Shown: positions 1 to 8,622, counted from the first letter of the stretch. The stretch is DNA of 64,000 nucleotides from Sphingobacterium gobiense (GCF_002980575.1 NZ_PVBS01000002.1:620001-684000); one strand, 5' to 3'. Translations and numbers: made by a program. The notes: generated by a model from the letters alone, not told the origin.

Positions 1-1
1 T

Positions 2-547
2 GCCGATAATCCTACCGTAACGAAAGATAACTGGGCTGGTGGTATCCAGCTTGAAGGTATGGATGGTGAGTTGATGAGCTATGAAGACGCCAAACCTTTC
101 CTTCCGGCTATGCAGGTCGCCAAGCCAATTCCACATGCTGCATTCCGCGTTACTTCTGCTAAAGAAGCATATGACGAGGTTTTAGCAAATGCTGGTGCGA
201 CTTTGCCGAAGCGTGATGCGGTTGATCTTCGGATTGTTAAAGAAGTCAAAGATGGTAAACCAACGCCGTTGGCGGAAAAGGACGTGCAATATCCGGAAGT
301 TGATTTTGAGCACCGGAGGCTGCCGAAAGATTCCTATAAAATGGGTATTATTACACACATCTCTCAGGTCGGTGGTTATCCTGAATATAAGGGAAAACCT
401 TATAAAGATTCAGACAATGATGGTATTCCCGATGACGTAGAAAAGAAAATGGGCTTGGATCCAAATAACGGGGAAGACTCTGCGGCGATCACCGAATCTG
501 GGTACGCTAACATAGAGATTTACCTGAACAAACTCGCTGCGAAGTAA
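2..547 (+). CDS. PL1-type pectate lyase, C-terminal part (5' end outside window)
   Basis: The frame is open from base 2, upstream of the first ATG at 59, and the codons before that ATG encode residues matching the two downstream lyases (a TKDNWAGG-like stretch). The gene therefore starts outside the window. Visible are the end of the beta-helix, the linker with ATLPKRDAVD, the QVGGYPEYKG segment and a calcium-loop-like motif DSDNDGIPDD followed by GLDPNN. The tail GYANIEIYLN closely matches the next two genes, so this is the first of three tandem paralogs. The family cleaves alpha-1,4-galacturonan by beta-elimination. The signal peptide and catalytic core cannot be seen here. A strong terminator follows the stop. 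Confidence 0.88.
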   Translation, partial: ADNPTVTKDNWAGGIQLEGMDGELMSYEDAKPFLPAMQVAKPIPHAAFRVTSAKEAYDEVLANAGATLPKRDAVDLRIVKEVKDGKPTPLAEKDVQYPEVDFEHRRLPKDSYKMGIITHISQVGGYPEYKGKPYKDSDNDGIPDDVEKKMGLDPNNGEDSAAITESGYANIEIYLNKLAAK

Positions 548-568
548 AAACAACAGCTTGCTTACTAT

Positions 569-610
569 ACGTCTCCTATATTGTCGCCGACTAATATAGG
601 AGACGTTTTT
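569..610 (+). terminator. Rho-independent terminator after first pectate lyase
   Basis: A 13-bp perfect stem (ACGTCTCCTATAT, bases 569-581, pairing with 594-606) has a 12-base loop and is followed by a T run. It sits just past the stop at 547 and separates the first lyase from the next two. Confidence 0.8.
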
Positions 611-732
611 GTTCGGATAATATGATACAAATAGTCGTGAAGATATTATAGATAAATCGCCCGTCATATCGCTAACTTTGATCTCACTGATATCAATTGT
701 AGGTGATATACCTAGATATTATCATTAAATTT

Positions 733-2376
733 ATGTATATGAACAAAATATTGTCATTACTCGTGGCTATTATTGCAGTAGCCACTATACAAGAAGCAAG
801 GGCACAGTACCCGAAAATACCAGCAGAAGTAAAGACGGAAACCGATGAATTGATGCGGAAGGCACAGGAGCAGTCTGATCTCGCCTGGAAAAAAGCCTGG
901 CCGACTATAGTACAATATGCCAAACAAGGGAAACCTTATATTCCTTGGGCTTCTCGCTTGACAGATTTACCGCAGGCGGAAATCCCAGCCTTTCCAGGAG
1001 CTGAAGGTGGCGGTAAGTACTCCTTTGGTGGCCGGGGTGGTAAGGTGATTGTGGTCACCAGTCTGGAAGATAACGGCCCGGGAACTTTAAGAGAAGCCTG
1101 TGAACAAGGAGGGCCGCGCATTATCGTGTTTAATGTGGCGGGAATTATTCGCTTGAAAACACCCCTGATGATTCGCGCGCCTTATGTTACCATTGCCGGT
1201 CAATCTGCTCCGGGCGATGGTGTTTGTGTGGCAGGGGAGTCCGTTTGGATCGATACCCACGATGTTGTTATCCGACACATGCGTTTCCGTCGGGGCGAAA
1301 CCTATGTGGGTAGACGAGACGATGCCATCGGAGGTAATCCCGTTGGGAATATTATGATCGACCATGTTTCGGCCAGCTGGGGACTAGATGAGAATATGTC
1401 TATTTACCGCCATATGTATAGCCCGGGAGGAGACTATCCAGAAGTGAAATTAGGAACGGTAAATGTGACCATACAGAATAGTATTTTCTCGGAAGCTTTA
1501 GATACCTACAACCATTCCCTAGGGAGTACACTGGGGGGCGAAAATTGTTCCTTTATGCGAAACCTTTGGGCAAATAATGCTGGAAGGAATCCGTCGATTG
1601 GTTGGAACGGTATCTTTAATTTTGTGAATAATGTGGTGTTCAACTGGAGCCATCGTACCACCGATGGGGGCGACTATACCGCGCAATATAATATCATCAA
1701 TAACTATTACAAACCCGGACCTGTAACCCCAGTGGGTAAAGATATTTCCCATCGTATTTTAAGGCCTGACGCAGTATTGTCGCGCTTGGATACGTTGATG
1801 TATGGCCGTGCGCATGTTGCCGGAAATATTATTGACGGTAATGCTGCAGTAACAGCGGATAACTGGAATGGTGGCGTGCAATTAAATGGTAAAGAAGGAA
1901 GCCTGAGCAAGGAAGAGGCACAACATTATTTAGCATTGATCAAATATGATAAGCCATTTCCAATGCCGGAAATGACCATTTTGCCATCGGATAATACCTT
2001 TGACCACGTCATGGATAATGCCGGGGCAACGTTGCCAAGAAGGGATCCGGTGGATGAGCGTATTATTCGTACCGTGAAAACCGGTAAACCGGAGTATGCT
2101 GACGGTTTGGAGCCCGAGTCATTTTATCAGTTTAAACATAGAAGGCTTCCCGCTGATTCGTACAAACAGGGTATTATCACCGACGTCGCTCAGGTTGGGG
2201 GCTACCCCGAATATAAGGGTAAACCTTATAAAGATACAGACAACGATGGCATTCCGGATGATGTAGAAGTAAAGATGGGCTTGGATCCCAAAAACCCAAA
2301 TGATGCTGCAGAAATCACAGAATCGGGCTACGCCAACATTGAAATTTATTTGAACGAATTAGCTTCAAAAGGATAA
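733..2376 (+). CDS. PL1-type pectate lyase with C-terminal Ca-loop tail
   Basis: Secreted pectate lyase of about 547 residues. The frame extends up to a GTG at 703, but the ATGs at 733 and 739 give a clean signal peptide (MNKILSLLVA... ending EARAQ), so 733 is preferred. After a charged, probably helical segment comes the PL1 core: AFPGAEGGG, GGRGGKV, GPGTLREA, PYVTIAGQSAPGDG, the DHVSASWGLDE motif and a RNPSI motif. The C-terminal tail carries a calcium-loop-like DTDNDGIPDD, then GLDP and GYANIEIYLN. The family breaks polygalacturonan to unsaturated oligogalacturonides. The next gene starts three bases after the stop, so the two are probably co-transcribed. The product is periplasmic or surface-exposed; no lipobox is visible. 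Confidence 0.92.
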   Translation: MYMNKILSLLVAIIAVATIQEARAQYPKIPAEVKTETDELMRKAQEQSDLAWKKAWPTIVQYAKQGKPYIPWASRLTDLPQAEIPAFPGAEGGGKYSFGGRGGKVIVVTSLEDNGPGTLREACEQGGPRIIVFNVAGIIRLKTPLMIRAPYVTIAGQSAPGDGVCVAGESVWIDTHDVVIRHMRFRRGETYVGRRDDAIGGNPVGNIMIDHVSASWGLDENMSIYRHMYSPGGDYPEVKLGTVNVTIQNSIFSEALDTYNHSLGSTLGGENCSFMRNLWANNAGRNPSIGWNGIFNFVNNVVFNWSHRTTDGGDYTAQYNIINNYYKPGPVTPVGKDISHRILRPDAVLSRLDTLMYGRAHVAGNIIDGNAAVTADNWNGGVQLNGKEGSLSKEEAQHYLALIKYDKPFPMPEMTILPSDNTFDHVMDNAGATLPRRDPVDERIIRTVKTGKPEYADGLEPESFYQFKHRRLPADSYKQGIITDVAQVGGYPEYKGKPYKDTDNDGIPDDVEVKMGLDPKNPNDAAEITESGYANIEIYLNELASKG

Positions 2377-2379
2377 AAT

Positions 2380-3996
2380 ATGTATATCAAATCATTTATA
2401 CCCGGGATATTATTGTTTCTCCCTTTTTTATCTTTTGCACAATATCCGGTGATTCCCGATTCGTTGCAACAAATGGCCGATGTGCGGGAAAAGGCAGAAG
2501 AACTACGTCTTGAAAAAGCTTGGAAAACAGCAAAAGCTGTCATGGAACAAGAAGGAAAACCTTATATTCCTTGGGCGGCCAAACCCGAAGATTTACCGCA
2601 AGCAGATATTCCTGCATTTCCGGGAGCTGAGGGTGGAGGAGCTTACACACCGGGTGGACGTGGAGGAAAAGTATTTGTCGTAACCAGTCTCGCAGATAGC
2701 GGTCCAGGTACCTTACGGGAAGCTTGCGAAGTAGGGGGTGCGCGGATTATCGTATTTAATGTTGCTGGGATCATTCAATTAGAAAAACCGATTATCATAC
2801 AGGCACCTTATATCACGATTGCTGGGCAAACGGCACCGGGTGATGGTGTTTGCGTCGCAGGAGAATCTTTCTTGATTGATACCCATGATGTCATTGTGCG
2901 CTATATGCGCTTCCGTAGAGGAGCGACGGACGTGACAAGACGTGACGACGCTTTAGGGGGAAATGGTGTAGGGAATATTATTCTAGACCATGTCTCAGCA
3001 AGCTGGGGATTGGATGAAGTGATGTCGATGTACCGTCATGTGTATGATCGGGATGGTCAAAACCTAAAGTTGCCTACCGTCAATATCACGATTCAGAACA
3101 CGATCTTTTCCGAGGGACTGGATACGTACAACCATGCTTTCGGCAGTACCATCGGTGGCCTCAACAGCACGTTTATGCGTAACTTATGGGCCTCTAATAT
3201 TAGCCGTAATCCTTCTATAGGAATGTACGGCGATTTTGGATTCGTCAATAATGTAGTCTGGAACTGGTGGAATCGGAGCGCAGACGGTGGAGACCACCGC
3301 TCGGAATATAATTTCATCAATAACTACTACAAGCCGGGACCGATTACGCCATTAGACAAACCAATATCCTATCGGCTTTTAAAGCCAGAATCCGGTAGGA
3401 GCAAGGAAAATGCCGGGACGTTTGGAAAAGCGTACGTGCATGGAAATATCGTGGAAGGCAATCGCCGTGTCACGAAAGATAATTGGGATGGTGGTGTACA
3501 GCCGGCAGTGGACGGAGATCCTACTCCTTATTTGGCGAAAATCAAAGTAGACAGCCCGTTTCCGTTGTCTAATTTTGGCAAGATATTATCAGCAAAAAAA
3601 GCATATGATTATGTGCTGAAAAACGTTGGCGCGACCCTTCCGAAACGAGATGCGGTAGATGAACGTATTGTAAAACAAGTAAAGACCGGTAAGGTGTTCT
3701 ATACAGAGCCTGTTGAGCCCGTACAGCCGTCGCCTTATGTAAAACGTCGGTTGCCGATGGATTCGTACAAACAAGGTATCATTACGGATGTCCGCCAGGT
3801 AGGTGGGTATCCTGAATACAAAGGTACTCCTTATAAGGATACCGACAATGATGGTATTCCAGATGAGGTCGAAGTAAAGATGGGACTAGATCCAAATAAC
3901 CCGAACGATGCTGCACAGATCAGTGATAATGGATACGCCCATATTGAGAACTACCTGAACAGTGTCGTTCCAAAGAAGACTGTTACACCTTTTTAA
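2380..3996 (+). CDS. PL1-type pectate lyase, tandem paralog
   Basis: A 538-residue paralog of the preceding lyase, with signal peptide MYIKSFIPGILLFLPFLSFA followed by Q. The order is the same: N-terminal charged helix, AFPGAEGGG, GGRGGKV, GPGTLREA, TIAGQTAPGDG, DHVSASWGLDE, RNPSIG, then the ATLPKRDAVDERI linker and the tail with DTDNDGIPDE and GLDPNNPND. It differs from its neighbours mainly in the loop between the beta-helix and the linker. The predicted reaction is beta-elimination of de-esterified homogalacturonan. Expansion to several PL1 copies in one locus suggests division of labour on methylation state or chain length (inference). A palindromic terminator follows. Confidence 0.92.
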   Translation: MYIKSFIPGILLFLPFLSFAQYPVIPDSLQQMADVREKAEELRLEKAWKTAKAVMEQEGKPYIPWAAKPEDLPQADIPAFPGAEGGGAYTPGGRGGKVFVVTSLADSGPGTLREACEVGGARIIVFNVAGIIQLEKPIIIQAPYITIAGQTAPGDGVCVAGESFLIDTHDVIVRYMRFRRGATDVTRRDDALGGNGVGNIILDHVSASWGLDEVMSMYRHVYDRDGQNLKLPTVNITIQNTIFSEGLDTYNHAFGSTIGGLNSTFMRNLWASNISRNPSIGMYGDFGFVNNVVWNWWNRSADGGDHRSEYNFINNYYKPGPITPLDKPISYRLLKPESGRSKENAGTFGKAYVHGNIVEGNRRVTKDNWDGGVQPAVDGDPTPYLAKIKVDSPFPLSNFGKILSAKKAYDYVLKNVGATLPKRDAVDERIVKQVKTGKVFYTEPVEPVQPSPYVKRRLPMDSYKQGIITDVRQVGGYPEYKGTPYKDTDNDGIPDEVEVKMGLDPNNPNDAAQISDNGYAHIENYLNSVVPKKTVTPF

Positions 3997-4041
3997 CCAC
4001 TTAAAGGCGCTTTTTTATTAGTTTAGTTTAGTTAGTTTAGT

Positions 4042-4070
4042 AGGCTGTTGCGATCGCAACAGCCTCTTTT
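4042..4070. terminator. Bidirectional terminator between convergent genes
   Basis: A perfect 22-bp palindrome (4043-4064, centred on GCGATCGC) is followed by TCTTTT on the plus strand. It lies between the pectate lyase ending at 3996 (+) and the OmpA-family gene ending at 4117 (-). TTTAG-rich short repeats (4021-4040) precede it. Confidence 0.7.
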
Positions 4071-4116
4071 AATGAACTCCCCGTGTTCATTTCTTTGTAT
4101 AATGTTTGTATAACCT

Positions 4117-5436
4117 TTACAGCGCTATAAATTCAACGCGTCTATTTTGGGTTCGTCCCGCTTCTGAGTCATTCGGAGACACAGGAACCGCTTCACCTTT
4201 TCCTAAAGTCTCTAGCCTGTCTGCGGCGATGCTATGCGTCGACACTAATATCTCCTTGACGGCCGCCGCTCGCTGTTCGCTTAACGTCAGGTTTGTTTTA
4301 TCATCTCCGACATTATCCGTATGTCCTACGATCTGCAAACGTAATTGCTGGTTTTCCTGCAGGAGATCAGCAACCGATTTTATCACGCCAAACGACTGTG
4401 GTTTTATACGTGAAGCTCTCGTGTCAAAGAGAATACCCGTTGTCGTAAATGAACCATTTTGAAGAAGATGCTGGCGAGGCGGTGTCAAACCCTTGGCTAT
4501 TTTAACATTGCTGACATAGATGCCGATTTGTTCATCTTTATAGGGGCTGCTCGCTAGTTTGAAAAACAGTTGATTAAATTCCCCATTTTTTGCGATGCCC
4601 TTTGGTGCATCATACAGCTTATCCCCGTCAATCCAAATACGTAGACGTTCTTTCTGAACTTGTATAGCTACGTGGGCGATTCGTCCATACCATGTTTCTA
4701 TCTTTTTGTCATTTTTTGCCGGGCTGTTGAAATAACGGATATACTTCTCGTATGAATCTAAACTAAAGGTTCCCGAATTGGCGTGCGGTGAGATGTTTAC
4801 ATAGAAAGACTTGTCCCCATTTTGTTCGTTGAGCAATTTGTTGGATGTAGGGGATTGCTCGCCCGAGGCTATTAAACCAAACCTAAACTCAGGAGCCATC
4901 CACCCTTGAAAGTCTATATCGAAGACCATATCAAATTCTACGCTAAAGTCTTGGCCAAATCCTTGTTCATTACTGGACAAGACAACGCTTCGTTGTGCCA
5001 TGCGTAACCATTTCCCTTCGATGTTATTTAAATTAACGATAACCGAGCTACCATTGCTGTTCCATCCTGAAGGCAATTCTCCAATCGGATCGTCGGCAAA
5101 ATTTGCCGCATATAGTACGGAATCGCCGGGAATAAAGTCGTATTTACTGTAAGACTGAAGAGGATCTATATTTTGTGATTCAATAGGTGTGCCGCTTGTT
5201 CTTTTGTCGTCTGCAACAGTCTCCTGTCCGTTGGCAGAAGAAGTCGATTCTATAGCTTTATCGATTCCTTTGGAAACAGCTTTGTCTGTTTCGTTTAGTA
5301 TTTTATTCACGGCCGTGTTTTCTATCCTACCTTTTACTTTCTTCAATATTCCCTGAGAATAGAGCGGACTGATGACACATGCCGATTGTACCGCGAAGAC
5401 CAGCATGATTCTTGTCCATATCACTATTTTTTCCAT
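4117..5436 (-). CDS. OmpA-family protein with central lectin-like domain
   Basis: A 439-residue exported protein; the N-terminus MEKIVIWTRIMLVF... ends near LYSQG as a signal peptide. A helical, Ser/Thr-rich linker (about 30-95) leads to a region (about 105-315) that looks like a concanavalin-type jelly roll: VLYAANFADD, a GW pair, then RIWIDGDKLYD. The last ~115 residues are an OmpA peptidoglycan-binding domain with VGHTDNVGDD, LSEQRAAAVKEIL and the terminal GRTQNRRVEF. It probably links the outer membrane or a periplasmic complex to peptidoglycan. It converges on the pectate lyase cluster and is not obviously part of the PUL. Confidence 0.85.
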   Translation of the reverse strand: MEKIVIWTRIMLVFAVQSACVISPLYSQGILKKVKGRIENTAVNKILNETDKAVSKGIDKAIESTSSANGQETVADDKRTSGTPIESQNIDPLQSYSKYDFIPGDSVLYAANFADDPIGELPSGWNSNGSSVIVNLNNIEGKWLRMAQRSVVLSSNEQGFGQDFSVEFDMVFDIDFQGWMAPEFRFGLIASGEQSPTSNKLLNEQNGDKSFYVNISPHANSGTFSLDSYEKYIRYFNSPAKNDKKIETWYGRIAHVAIQVQKERLRIWIDGDKLYDAPKGIAKNGEFNQLFFKLASSPYKDEQIGIYVSNVKIAKGLTPPRQHLLQNGSFTTTGILFDTRASRIKPQSFGVIKSVADLLQENQQLRLQIVGHTDNVGDDKTNLTLSEQRAAAVKEILVSTHSIAADRLETLGKGEAVPVSPNDSEAGRTQNRRVEFIAL

Positions 5437-5566
5437 CTTAATATACTGTTAATAAGTTTTGATAAATCTACCTAAGTATATAGTTTACCAACTATTTTTT
5501 CGACAAACGGCTATTTTTGGCGTTCTATGTTGTTGTTTGATCGATAAAATATGCAGTGGCGTGTTA

Positions 5567-6082
5567 TTAAAGTTTAAAAGTCACGCCAAGGTTCAATATT
5601 CCAGCACCGTAACCTATCTCTCCGAATGCGCCTACTTTTTCGGTAAACCAATATCTAGATCCGATATGTCCACCCCATAAGAAGCCACCGGCAGAAGCAG
5701 AGAAAGGAGCATCATCGTCTCCGTCCCATTTAACCGATGCAATATTATAGCCGAGCATTATTCCCGCGTAAGGATCGAATTTTGTTGAATTTACTTTCAG
5801 GTGGTACGACCCCCTCGCTGCGGCCAGGATATGGGTGTACTTCCAATTTCCATAACCACCAAAAGACTCTTTTTTAGTTGAAAATGCTGCGTAAGCTCCC
5901 ACACTGATTCGGTCAGAAACAGCTTGTTCATAGCTTAATCCAACAGGAATACCGAAACCACCTCCGATACCTACTCCTATATTAAGCATCTTGTCGCCTT
6001 TTTGAAAAGATTGCGCTGTGGAGGTTGTGGCGTATAAAAAGCACGCCAATGTAATAAATGCAATGTTTTTAATCTTAGTCAT
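5567..6082 (-). CDS. Small outer-membrane beta-barrel protein
   Basis: A 171-residue protein with a signal peptide (MTKIKNIAFITLACFLYATT...TAQ). The mature part alternates Gly/aromatic-rich strands (LNIGVGIGGGFGIPVGLSYEQ, YDPYAGIMLGYN-like, GGHIGSRYWF, GAFGEIGYGAG) and ends LNLGVTFKL with a hydrophobic terminal strand, as expected for an eight-stranded outer-membrane barrel (OmpW/OMP_b-brl class). The specific function is unknown. It is transcribed away from the lipoprotein pair at 6257. A TAnnTTTG-like promoter element lies on the minus strand at 6115-6122, about 26 nt upstream of the ATG. Confidence 0.75.
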   Translation of the reverse strand: MTKIKNIAFITLACFLYATTSTAQSFQKGDKMLNIGVGIGGGFGIPVGLSYEQAVSDRISVGAYAAFSTKKESFGGYGNWKYTHILAAARGSYHLKVNSTKFDPYAGIMLGYNIASVKWDGDDDAPFSASAGGFLWGGHIGSRYWFTEKVGAFGEIGYGAGILNLGVTFKL

Positions 6083-6114
6083 GATTTGTTTTAAGTTTTA
6101 TTTTTTTGTCACGA

Positions 6115-6122
6115 CAAAATTA
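6115..6122 (-). promoter_or_regulatory. Candidate -7 promoter element for the beta-barrel gene
   Basis: The minus strand reads TAATTTTG, matching the Bacteroidota -7 consensus TAnnTTTG, with the ATG at 6082 downstream. No clear -33 TTTG was seen, so this is tentative. Confidence 0.35.
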
Positions 6123-6145
6123 GATGAAGAAGCAGGTTGGAATTT

Positions 6146-6220
6146 ACGTGCTACTACGGAATACCCAAAAATCAGTATGACCGTAACACTACGGATATGG
6201 AATATTACGAGGTAGTACGA
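6146..6220. promoter_or_regulatory. Inverted-repeat cluster CCGTA-N4-TACGG upstream of lipoprotein operon
   Basis: A perfect inverted repeat CCGTA-ACAC-TACGG lies at 6181-6194. An imperfect copy, ACGTG-CTAC-TACGG, lies at 6146-6159, and a further right half-site TACGA at 6216-6220. The cluster is in the divergent region between the barrel gene and the lipoprotein pair. The same motif occurs near the two-component system at 9900 and 11999, which suggests a shared response-regulator binding site (inference). Confidence 0.5.
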
Positions 6221-6256
6221 TAGGTAGGCCGTCCATCGGTTTATAATTTTGTGGAT

Positions 6257-6952
6257 ATGAAATGGTATATTTTAAGCCTATTTATATTAAACTGTGCTTG
6301 CTCGCAAGACACGGATATCGATGGGGCTGGTATTGTTAAGGGACGCGCGCAAGATCGTGGGGGTGCGCCATTAGCCGACGTAACAATCCTCGTAGACAAC
6401 AGCATTTTTTTTAATAGCCACCTGTCAACGAAGACGGATGCGCAGGGGCGGTATACGCTAACGGTGCCAACAGGTTCCTGGTATGCTTTTGCACAGTTGC
6501 ACAAAACTTATCACGGCCGTCAATATAAGCTCTATCTACATCCGGATAATCCCACTGGTTTCGGAGGGGAGGGAGGGGAACGCAACTTCACCTGGCAGCT
6601 GACGGGGGAAAAAACCGAACCTCTTTCGGGTTACTATGGGGGCTTAGTTTCCATTGATAATTTTCCCGGTGTATATCTAGAAAGCGAAGAAATCGAGTTT
6701 CGGTTTATGCCTCAAGGAAAGTTAATAGACGGTTCATCAGGAGAGGAACTAACACGAAAAGCACTAGATGGACATCAAATCCAAGACATACCAATCGGGC
6801 GATATACGTTAACTGCGTATTATGGAGCTGAGCGGTTGAAACTGCGACGTTGGAACAGCGATGATGCATTTCAGGAGACGCTGACTTTCGATTTCGAACC
6901 CCAGATTGCTGGACAATGTGATAACTGTTTTATGTTAGAATATAATCAATAA
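6257..6952 (+). CDS. Lipoprotein with carboxypeptidase-regulatory-like domain
   Basis: The frame begins with GTG at 6251, but ATG 6257 (MKWYILSLFILNCACSQD) gives a typical short lipoprotein signal with a Cys near residue 16. Residues about 25-95 look like a carboxypeptidase-D regulatory-like Ig fold (IVKGRAQDRGGAPLADVTI...TKTDAQGRYTLTVPTG). The rest (about 95-231) is unrecognised; it contains a second Ig-like stretch and a CDNC motif near the end. Function is unknown, probably envelope-anchored. The next gene begins two bases after the stop, so the two form an operon. A TAATTTTG element at 6244-6251 abuts the start and would imply a nearly leaderless transcript (weak). Upstream lie the CCGTA-N4-TACGG repeats. 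Confidence 0.72.
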   Translation: MKWYILSLFILNCACSQDTDIDGAGIVKGRAQDRGGAPLADVTILVDNSIFFNSHLSTKTDAQGRYTLTVPTGSWYAFAQLHKTYHGRQYKLYLHPDNPTGFGGEGGERNFTWQLTGEKTEPLSGYYGGLVSIDNFPGVYLESEEIEFRFMPQGKLIDGSSGEELTRKALDGHQIQDIPIGRYTLTAYYGAERLKLRRWNSDDAFQETLTFDFEPQIAGQCDNCFMLEYNQ

Positions 6953-6954
6953 CG

Positions 6955-7758
6955 ATGTATAACTGGATTGTTAATCTTCTATTTTTCTCTTCCTTATTTA
7001 TTCTGATGTCCTGTAAGGGCGATACAGAAGAGACAGAACCTTTTCCCGGAACCGACGACGACTATAAAATCGTGATCGAAACATCAAGAGAACAGCCTGG
7101 ACTAGGAGAAAGCGGCGCCTATCCTTTAGGACAGCCCTTGAAGTTGCCGGAAGGCATACGTCTCGTGCAGCGGAGACATCACAAGTTTGACCCCGATATC
7201 AGCAAGCTATATGCGCATACCAACTTTTTCTATGTTGATGTTAATCTGGTCAATGACCGTATGTCCGGCACGCCACCCGTAACTGTCGAGTTCCCGGCCG
7301 GTCTGATCGTGGTGAGCATGGACCACGATAAACAAAATGGAATAAGCATAGAAAGGTTCCTTGTCCCAGTACCGCCCACTGAGCGAATCGGTGGCGGAAG
7401 AGACACCACGACCATCTATATAGGTATGGCATGCTTAAATGAAAAGCGCTCCATGCCTTGGTATGATAATGAAGGAGAGGAACAGCGATATCCTATTTCG
7501 CGCAATAACTTTCAGGATTTTCTGATAACTAATGATAAAAACCTGTTACAGTTTATCGATATGGTAACAGAGCATCCGAAATTGAGGATAACCCGGCACT
7601 GGGACCCGGTGGAAGCCCATGAACCGGATTATGTTACGCCGGAATGGATGAAGATTCATAGTAGAATTCAGGGGCTGATCTGGCAGATCACCGATGGCCA
7701 CGGTATCCGGCAAGGCGAAATTACCGCATTGAAACAAGAACTGCTAGCGTATAAGTGA
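6955..7758 (+). CDS. Hypothetical lipoprotein
   Basis: A 267-residue predicted lipoprotein; the signal sequence ends in FILMSCKGD with lipobox LMSC. An acidic, Pro-rich linker follows, then a domain I do not recognise (motifs FYVDVNLVND, VEFPAGLIV, QGLIWQITDGHGI). The spacing resembles a beta-sandwich followed by a helical end, but no catalytic pattern stands out. It is coupled to the upstream lipoprotein gene and faces the LytTR regulator tail to tail with an 11-base gap, with no visible terminator. The pair may form one envelope complex (inference from operon structure only). Confidence 0.65.
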   Translation: MYNWIVNLLFFSSLFILMSCKGDTEETEPFPGTDDDYKIVIETSREQPGLGESGAYPLGQPLKLPEGIRLVQRRHHKFDPDISKLYAHTNFFYVDVNLVNDRMSGTPPVTVEFPAGLIVVSMDHDKQNGISIERFLVPVPPTERIGGGRDTTTIYIGMACLNEKRSMPWYDNEGEEQRYPISRNNFQDFLITNDKNLLQFIDMVTEHPKLRITRHWDPVEAHEPDYVTPEWMKIHSRIQGLIWQITDGHGIRQGEITALKQELLAYK

Positions 7759-7769
7759 TATGTTAAAAG

Positions 7770-8492
7770 CTAATACATCAATTCTTTGATGGCCGGAAGA
7801 TAGTTCCGACTGACGTTCAGCTCTACATCATTAGGTAGCGTGATGAACGTTTTGTGAATGTCCTTGTATAGTTCCTTTAGGTGATCCAGGTTCACGACGT
7901 ATGATCGATGAATACGTAAAAATTGTTGTGGGTCAAGTCTTTGCATAAATTGACCTATTCCCTGCGTACTTAGAAAAGACTCGTTGTGAAGGGTATAGAT
8001 CCATGTATAATCTTTGTCCGCTTTTAAATGCGTGATTTCGGAAACAGGGATACAGGTCAAACGATTTCCCTTTTCCACCAGAATACGTCGCGGATATAAG
8101 GTTGATTTCTTATCAAATGGATTCCCGACCTCGTTGTTCTTACATTCAAGTTTATGTAAGGATGCCTGTAAGCGTTTTGTGGTGAGCGGCTTGAGTAGAT
8201 AGTCTACTGCATCATATTCAAAAGCTTTGGCTGCGTCGGCTGGCGTCTCAGAAGTGAGGATGACTGCGGGTGAATGTTCTGTTCTATCCAGTACCTCAAA
8301 CCCATTGATGCCAGGCAGTCTCACGCTGATGAACACCACATCTGGCTGAAGTGCGTCAATATGCCGTAAAGCTTCCAGACCGTTACAGGCTTCCCAAAAA
8401 GTAGCGGGATACCGATTTTGCTTCACTTCATCAATAAGTTGCCTACGAAACAAACAATCCCGGTCCACGATAAGCAAAGTTTGTTTTCTCAT
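7770..8492 (-). CDS. LytTR-family response regulator lacking the phospho-acceptor Asp
   Basis: Receiver domain (about 1-115) plus LytTR DNA-binding domain (about 138-238). The frame extends to ATG 8519, but ATG 8492 (MRKQTLLIVDRD) places the acidic pair at the usual distance. With this start the pocket has D10/D12, T80 (ILTSETP) and K101 (DYLLKP), but the phospho-acceptor position, in DVVFISVRLPG, is Ser56 (codon AGC), not Asp. The LytTR part has LRIHRSYVVNLDHL and ELNVSRNYLPAIKEL. The family acts by aspartyl phosphorylation from a kinase; this copy probably works without it or as a dimer sensor of other input (inference). No cognate kinase is adjacent. It is divergent from the Crp-like gene across a 14-bp palindrome. 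Confidence 0.85.
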   Translation of the reverse strand: MRKQTLLIVDRDCLFRRQLIDEVKQNRYPATFWEACNGLEALRHIDALQPDVVFISVRLPGINGFEVLDRTEHSPAVILTSETPADAAKAFEYDAVDYLLKPLTTKRLQASLHKLECKNNEVGNPFDKKSTLYPRRILVEKGNRLTCIPVSEITHLKADKDYTWIYTLHNESFLSTQGIGQFMQRLDPQQFLRIHRSYVVNLDHLKELYKDIHKTFITLPNDVELNVSRNYLPAIKELMY

Positions 8493-8547
8493 ATTTCGTT
8501 TATTACCAAGTTTCGTCAAAAATAGACGTCGAAGCAGTGATTTAGAA

Positions 8548-8561
8548 CTGACAAATGTCAG
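8548..8561. promoter_or_regulatory. Crp/Fnr-like palindrome in a divergent promoter
   Basis: CTGAC-AAAT-GTCAG is a perfect inverted repeat of the general form seen for Crp/Fnr-superfamily operators (TTGAC-N4-GTCAA class). It lies between the LytTR regulator (-) and the Crp-like regulator (+), so autoregulation and cross-control are plausible. No binding evidence exists here. Confidence 0.45.
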
Positions 8562-8622
8562 AAAATGAAGTTCGTATAATTTTTGTTATCTTCGTCTTCA
8601 TACAATTTGGCGGAGAATCGAT

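Noticed and set aside
4021..4040. TTTAG units as a CRISPR or satellite array
   Set aside because: Only a few five-base units over 20 bases, without spacers.
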